From: Arcobacter sp.
Lineage (GTDB): Bacteria > Acidobacteriota > Terriglobia > Bryobacterales > Bryobacteraceae
DNA length: 64,000 nucleotides
Assembly: GCA_020723085.1 (NCBI GenBank)
Contig: DYJN01000004.1
Coordinates: 1 to 64,000 of the forward strand
Direction: 5' to 3'
Within the stretch, counting starts at the first letter, position 1. Each line of letters starts with the position of its first letter. This document shows, piece by piece, positions 60,035 to 64,000 of this stretch. The position numbers and the translations under genes were made by a program. The notes under the pieces were generated by a model. It saw only the letters and a list, made by a program, of their open reading frames with translations, had not been told where the DNA came from and searched no databases.

Positions 60035-60385
60035 ATGAACATTTCCCAGTGGATCCGCTGCGCCGTGGCCGTGGCCATAGCTCTTGCGCTGCCCGCATTC
60101 GGCCAGCAAGAGATGACCACGGCAAACGCAATGGGCCGAGTTGTCAAGAAGGTTGCCCCAACCTATCCCGTGGCCGCCAGGCAGCTCAGCGTGACGGGCT
60201 CGCAGGACCTCCAGATCGTCGTCGATGAACAGGGCAACGTCATCGACGCCAAGGTGCTCAAGGGCAACGCCCTGTTCACTCAGTCCTCGCTCGCCGCCGT
60301 CAAAGAATGGAAATTCACGCCGCTGCTCAAGGACGGCCAGCCCGCGAAATTCACCACTGTAATCACCTTTAATTACACGAAATAA
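60035..60385 (+). CDS. TonB C-terminal domain protein, secreted
   Basis: A 116-residue protein behind AAGGAGAG with signal peptide ([19 protein letters not shown]). The rest is one TonB C-terminal domain: [66 protein letters not shown]. It lacks the N-terminal membrane anchor and the Pro-rich spacer, so it cannot couple ExbBD energy as TonB does. Such short forms are common in Acidobacteria and their role is unknown. A CCCCGG...CCGGGG hairpin lies just upstream at about 59976-59995. Confidence 0.8.
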   Translation: MNISQWIRCAVAVAIALALPAFGQQEMTTANAMGRVVKKVAPTYPVAARQLSVTGSQDLQIVVDEQGNVIDAKVLKGNALFTQSSLAAVKEWKFTPLLKDGQPAKFTTVITFNYTK

Positions 60386-60477
60386 CCCGCAAATCCCCCC
60401 TGGGCGGGCGCGCTTCCGACGAGGCCGTCCGCCCCCGGTTCGCCCTCTCTTGCCCGCGCCGGGCAAAATGAAAACAC

Positions 60478-60981
60478 ATGGCCGCCCGGCTCTCCATCAC
60501 CCTCCTCCTCGTCTTCCTCGCCCCCACCGCCTCAGCTCAGACTCTCCCACCCACCTTCCAGGCTCGCGTCATCTCCATCACCGACGGCGACACCTTGACC
60601 GTCCTCCACAACCGAAGCATGATCCGCATCCGCCTCTACGGCATCGATTGCCCGGAGCGCGGCCAGCCCTTCCACTCCCGCGCCGCACAACGCACCGCGG
60701 CTCTCGCCTACGGCCAAACTGTCACCATCCGGGCCGAATCCCGCGACCGTTACGGCCGCCTCGTCGCCTGGATCGTGCTGCCCGGCGGACGGTCGCTCAA
60801 CGAGACGCTTGTTGCCGAAGGCCTTGCCTGGCACTTCCGCCGCTACGCCCCGCGGAACAGAAGGCTCGCAGACCTGGAACAATCCGCCCGTCAGGCACGC
60901 CGCGGCCTCTGGCAGGACCGCAATCCCATCCCCCCATGGGAATGGCGCCGCCACTCCCGCCGTCCCGCTGGGCGACAATGA
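60478..60981 (+). CDS. Secreted thermonuclease-family (SNase) nuclease
   Basis: A 167-residue protein with signal peptide ([15 protein letters not shown]) and a staphylococcal-nuclease domain: [13 protein letters not shown] (calcium-binding Asp), [22 protein letters not shown] (catalytic Arg region), [31 protein letters not shown]. These residues match active members, so it should cut DNA or RNA outside the cytoplasm. The C-terminal [10 protein letters not shown] tail is basic. Codon use is more C-rich than neighbours. The stop overlaps the following start region. Confidence 0.88.
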   Translation: MAARLSITLLLVFLAPTASAQTLPPTFQARVISITDGDTLTVLHNRSMIRIRLYGIDCPERGQPFHSRAAQRTAALAYGQTVTIRAESRDRYGRLVAWIVLPGGRSLNETLVAEGLAWHFRRYAPRNRRLADLEQSARQARRGLWQDRNPIPPWEWRRHSRRPAGRQ

Positions 60982-60989
60982 TCCTTGCC

Positions 60990-61409
60990 ATGAAAAGCTA
61001 CCGGAAAGAGCTGTGGTTCGAAGTCCCCTCGCGCCGCGCCTTCATCAACATCACGCCTCAGGTAGAGCAATGCCTGAAGGAAAGCGGCGTCCGCGAAGGG
61101 CTGTGCCTCGTCAACGCGATGCACATCACCGCCAGCGTCTTCATCAACGACGACGAATCCGGCCTGCACCACGATTATGACGTCTGGCTGGAAAAACTCG
61201 CCCCGCACGAGCCCGTCTCCGCCTATCGCCACAACCGTACCGGTGAAGACAACGCCGACGCTCACATGAAGCGCCAGATCATGGGCCGCGAAGTGGTCGT
61301 CGCCATCACGGGCGGCAAGCTCGACTTCGGCCCCTGGGAGCAGATTTTCTACGGCGAGTTCGACGGCCGCCGCCGCAAGCGCGTGCTCGTCAAAATCATC
61401 GGCGAATAG
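60990..61409 (+). CDS. YjbQ family (secondary thiamine-phosphate synthase-like) protein
   Basis: A 139-residue protein (an in-frame ATG at 60978 would add four residues and overlap the nuclease stop). UPF0047/YjbQ features are [54 protein letters not shown] and [48 protein letters not shown]. The conserved histidines and NADAH motif are present. E. coli YjbQ has weak thiamine-phosphate synthase activity, and the real substrate is unknown. The following ftsY starts 42 bp later. Confidence 0.88.
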   Translation: MKSYRKELWFEVPSRRAFINITPQVEQCLKESGVREGLCLVNAMHITASVFINDDESGLHHDYDVWLEKLAPHEPVSAYRHNRTGEDNADAHMKRQIMGREVVVAITGGKLDFGPWEQIFYGEFDGRRRKRVLVKIIGE

Positions 61410-61451
61410 CGCGCACGCCCCGCTACACTAGAAGATGACCCTGAGCGATCT

Positions 61452-62369
61452 ATGCCCGGCCTCCTCGAACGACTCAAGCAGGGAATCCAGAAAACCCGCG
61501 CCGGCCTTGTCGGCAAGGTGGAAGACGTCCTTCTCGGCAAGAAGGAAATCGATCCGGATCTGCTCGACGAACTCGAGTACACGCTCATCACCGCCGACGT
61601 CGGCGTGCGTACGGCCACCGAGATTCTCGAGTCCATCCGGCAGCGCGTCGACCGCCATCTGGTGAACGACCCCGGTGAGCTGCGCCAGCTCATCCGCGAA
61701 CACCTCCTGAATGTGCTCGAAGCCGGCGACCGCCCGCTCAATTGGCCCGCGCAGCCTCCGGCTGTCATCCTGCTGGTGGGCGTCAACGGATCCGGCAAAA
61801 CCACGACCGCCGGCAAGCTGGCGGCGCAGTTCAAGGCGCAGGGCAAGAACGTGCTGCTGTGCGCCGCTGACACCTTCCGCGCCGCGGCCATCGATCAGCT
61901 CGAAGTGTGGAGCCGCCGCGCCGGAGCCGACATCATCCGCCAGGGCGCGGGCGCCGACCCGAGCGCCGTCCTGTTCGACGCCATTCAGGCAGCCAAAGCC
62001 CGCAATGCGGACATGCTGTTCGCCGACACTGCCGGCCGCCTGCACACAAAATCGAACCTGATGGCGGAGCTGGAAAAGATGCGCCGCACGGCTGCGCGCC
62101 TGATCGACGGCGCGCCCCATGAAGTGTGGCTCGTCCTCGACGCGACTACGGGGCAGAACGGGCTCGAGCAGGCGCGCCGCTTCACGGAATCGGCGGGTGT
62201 CACCGGGCTCATCCTGACCAAGCTCGATGGCACGGCCAAGGGGGGCGTCATCGTGGCGATCGCCCGCGAGCTCAGCCTGCCCATCCGCTACGTCGGCGTC
62301 GGCGAGCAGGCAGACGACCTGCTGCCGTTTGATCCGCACCAGTTCATCGACTCGCTCTTCGAACCATGA
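61452..62369 (+). CDS. ftsY: FtsY, signal recognition particle receptor
   Basis: A 305-residue SRP GTPase. The N domain (about 1-95) precedes a G domain with Walker [40 protein letters not shown], the [19 protein letters not shown] switch, [16 protein letters not shown] and the [22 protein letters not shown] end. It docks SRP-ribosome complexes at the membrane. The acidic A domain of E. coli FtsY is absent, as usual outside enterics. Its stop overlaps the ribD start (ATGA). Confidence 0.96.
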   Translation: MPGLLERLKQGIQKTRAGLVGKVEDVLLGKKEIDPDLLDELEYTLITADVGVRTATEILESIRQRVDRHLVNDPGELRQLIREHLLNVLEAGDRPLNWPAQPPAVILLVGVNGSGKTTTAGKLAAQFKAQGKNVLLCAADTFRAAAIDQLEVWSRRAGADIIRQGAGADPSAVLFDAIQAAKARNADMLFADTAGRLHTKSNLMAELEKMRRTAARLIDGAPHEVWLVLDATTGQNGLEQARRFTESAGVTGLILTKLDGTAKGGVIVAIARELSLPIRYVGVGEQADDLLPFDPHQFIDSLFEP

Positions 62370-63466
62370 ACCCTGAGTGGATCCGCGAAGCGCTCGCCCT
62401 GGCCCGCCAGGGCGCCGGCCGCGTTTCGCCCAACCCGGCGGTCGGCGCGGTGGTCGTCGCGGGGGGCCGGGCCGTGGGCCGCGGCTATCATACCTGGGCC
62501 GGCGTGAAGCACGCGGAAGTGCTGGCTCTGGAAGAAGCGGGAGAGGCGGCGCGCGGCGCGGATCTCTACGTCACGCTCGAGCCCTGTGCGCACACCGGCC
62601 GCACGCCTCCCTGCGTGGACGCCATCCTCCGCGCGGGCATCGCGCGCGTCTTCTCGATCACCGAGGATCCCAACCCGCAGGTCAGCGGTAGAGGTTTTGC
62701 GCGGCTGCGCGAGGCGGGCGTCGAGGTGGCGCTTCTGGAAGAGTTCGCCGAGGAAGCGCGGCGGCTGAACCTTGCCTTCTTCCACTTCATGCGCACGGGC
62801 CGCCCGCTGGTGACGCTGAAATCGGCGCTCACGCTCGACGGCAAGATCGCCGCCCCGGAAGACAACACCGGCTGGATCACTTCCGAGCGCGCCCGCGCCC
62901 ATGTGCAACTGGTGCGGCATGAGCACGACGCAATTCTGACGGGCATCAACACCGTGCTCGGCGACGACTGCCTGCTGACCGACCGCAGCGGGCTGGAGCG
63001 CGCGCGTCCGCTGCTGCGCATCGTTCTCGATTCGCTCCTGCGCCTGCCGCCGGACAGCCGCATGGCCGGGAGCTGCCGCGGCGACGTGCTGGTGGTGTGC
63101 ACGTCCGTGGCGCCGGCGGCGCGGCGCGCCGCGCTGGAACAGCGGGGCGTGGAAGTGGTGGCGCTTGACGGAGCGGGCGGGCGCCCGGACCTGCTGCGCG
63201 TCGTCGCGCTTCTCGCGGAGCGGCAGTATCAGTCGCTGATGATCGAAGCGGGAAGCAAGGTGAACTGGTCGGCGCTCGAGTCCGGCGCCGTGGACCGCAT
63301 CCTGTTCTATTACGCGCCCAAGATCCTGGGCGGCGTGGATTCGCTCCCTGTAGCCGGCGGCCTTGGACGCCGGCGCCGCTCCGACGCCATCCTGTTCCGC
63401 GACGTCCGCCTGATGCCGATCCCGCCGGACGAGTTCCTGCTGGAAGCCTGGCTCGTGAAGCCTTGA
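62366..63466 (+). CDS. ribD: RibD, bifunctional riboflavin deaminase/reductase
   Basis: A 366-residue enzyme of riboflavin synthesis. The N-terminal deaminase has zinc motifs HAEVLALEEAG and PCAHTGRTPPC (about 50-85). The C-terminal reductase has VTLKSALTLDGKIA, DDCLLTDRSG and MIEAGSKVNWSALESGAVD. It carries out the second and third steps after RibA. It overlaps ftsY by 4 bp, an unusual partner, while ribA and ribBA are at separate loci, so the pathway is scattered. Confidence 0.95.
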   Translation: MNPEWIREALALARQGAGRVSPNPAVGAVVVAGGRAVGRGYHTWAGVKHAEVLALEEAGEAARGADLYVTLEPCAHTGRTPPCVDAILRAGIARVFSITEDPNPQVSGRGFARLREAGVEVALLEEFAEEARRLNLAFFHFMRTGRPLVTLKSALTLDGKIAAPEDNTGWITSERARAHVQLVRHEHDAILTGINTVLGDDCLLTDRSGLERARPLLRIVLDSLLRLPPDSRMAGSCRGDVLVVCTSVAPAARRAALEQRGVEVVALDGAGGRPDLLRVVALLAERQYQSLMIEAGSKVNWSALESGAVDRILFYYAPKILGGVDSLPVAGGLGRRRRSDAILFRDVRLMPIPPDEFLLEAWLVKP

Positions 63467-63479
63467 GCCGGCTGCGGCG

Positions 63480-63914
63480 CTACTGGTTCACGTAGGACAG
63501 CAGCCGCTCGTGCACCGCCTTGGCGCGCTGGTTGTCCCAGCAGGCGACGAACACCGTGTCGTCCCCTGCGACGGTGCCGGCGACCTCCGCCCAGTCCTCC
63601 TGATCGAGCGCCACGGCGAGTGAATTGGCGCTGCCCGTGGAGGTCTTGAGGATGACGATGTGTTGCGCCAGGCGGACGTCCAGCAGGTACTCGGCCATCA
63701 CCTGGGCGAGGCTGGGTCCCGTGGGGTCCGGCAGGATTTCACGATAGCCATCGGCGGTTTTCACAATCCCCATCTCGCGCAGGTCGCGCGAGAGAGTGAC
63801 CTGCGTGACTTCGATGCTCTGGGCGCGCAGTTCCTGGGCGAGTTCTTCCTGCGTATTGATCCGCTTCGAGCGGACCAGCTTGAGGATTTGTCCCTGGCGG
63901 TAGTTCTTGGTCAT
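63480..63914 (-). CDS. argR: ArgR, arginine repressor
   Basis: A 144-residue regulator with an N-terminal winged helix (RQGQILKLVRSKRINTQEELAQELRAQSIEVTQVTLSRDLREMGIVK) and a C-terminal arginine-binding hexamer domain (DVRLAQHIVILKTSTGSANSLAVALD; VAGTVAGDDTVFVACWDNQRAKAVHERL, where GT-x-AGDDT-F binds arginine). Its ATG overlaps the stop of the upstream argH-like gene, so it is probably translated from an arginine biosynthesis message. Confidence 0.94.
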   Translation of the reverse strand: MTKNYRQGQILKLVRSKRINTQEELAQELRAQSIEVTQVTLSRDLREMGIVKTADGYREILPDPTGPSLAQVMAEYLLDVRLAQHIVILKTSTGSANSLAVALDQEDWAEVAGTVAGDDTVFVACWDNQRAKAVHERLLSYVNQ

Positions 63915-64000
63915 GAGATCGACTCCAGGCGCCGCCGGGCCTCGGCCAGCGCGGCGGCGACGGTTTGCGGGGCGGCGCCTCCGGGCGCCAGGCGCGTTGC
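63911..64000 (-). CDS. argH: Argininosuccinate lyase, C-terminal fragment cut by the window edge
   Basis: Only the last 29 residues are visible, ending just before argR with an ATGA overlap. The text RLAPGGAAPQTVAAALAEARRRLES matches the common tail of argininosuccinate lyase (PGG-x2-P-x2-V-x3-L-x2-A). The presence of argR next to it supports the call. Too little is seen for certainty. Confidence 0.6.
   Translation of the reverse strand, partial: ATRLAPGGAAPQTVAAALAEARRRLESIS

Overview
The window is high-GC, densely coding DNA with short intergenic gaps and frequent ATGA start/stop overlaps. The gene content suggests a soil or sediment Acidobacteriota of the Bryobacterales/Solibacter type: a variant System I cytochrome c maturation operon, many secreted carbohydrate-active enzymes (GH116, GH9, GH2, DUF1080, a DUF4434-like protein), Tat-exported enzymes, carboxypeptidase-regulatory-like domains and a non-flagellar chemosensory operon. 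The taxonomic placement is inference; no rRNA gene is present.

Layout. 1-1.9 kb: a partial J-domain protein and a secreted M23 peptidase. 1.9-8.1 kb: a cytochrome c maturation operon (ccmE-ccmF-ccmI-like zinc-ribbon protein-unknown membrane protein-ccmA-ccmB-ccmC-ccmD-like) with a cysteine-type CcmE and no ccmH. 8.1-17 kb: an enolase-superfamily dehydratase, a zinc metallopeptidase, a GH116 glycosidase, a radical SAM protein and a gamma-glutamyltransferase, followed by a 0.5-kb structured non-coding stretch. 17-24.5 kb: an ATP-grasp-like protein, a PDZ/7TM/GAF/PAS histidine kinase with its overlapping NtrC-type regulator, an ABM-domain protein and a FecR-domain protein. 24.5-31.9 kb: an eight-gene chemosensory operon on the minus strand (cheW-mcp-cheA-cheR-cheD-cheY-cheX-cheB).

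The most notable locus is at 32069-32596. This peroxiredoxin gene is interrupted by an in-frame TGA exactly where the peroxidatic cysteine should be. A small hairpin with GG in its apical loop lies at the right distance downstream. It is best read as a selenocysteine-containing peroxiredoxin.

32.6-39.6 kb: a DUF1080 protein, a PLP-dependent aminotransferase, a CFA-type methyltransferase overlapping a geranylgeranyl-reductase-like flavoprotein, a HAD hydrolase, and an IclR regulator divergent from a DapA-family lyase. 39.6-40.65 kb: about 1 kb with no supportable gene but a perfect 13-bp hairpin. 40.65-46.5 kb: a small hypothetical protein, a remnant of a multiheme cytochrome, a hybrid kinase with a degraded ATPase domain, an AIM24-like protein, a nidogen-like/metalloprotease-like secreted protein and elongation factor P. 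46.6-54.5 kb: a hypothetical protein, an OsmC protein, tRNA-Ser(GCU), RibBA with an apparently dead cyclohydrolase II half, and a GH9/GH5-like/GH2 glycosidase group. 54.5-64 kb: an ECF sigma operon, a LytS-like kinase, a stand-alone GTP cyclohydrolase II with an intact active site, a DUF4434-like protein, a TonB-like protein, a secreted nuclease, YjbQ, ftsY-ribD, argR and the end of argH.

Together the genes describe a cell with periplasmic c-type cytochrome assembly, extensive polysaccharide degradation, riboflavin synthesis split over separated loci (ribBA, ribA, ribD), and selenium-dependent peroxide defence if the Sec reading is right.
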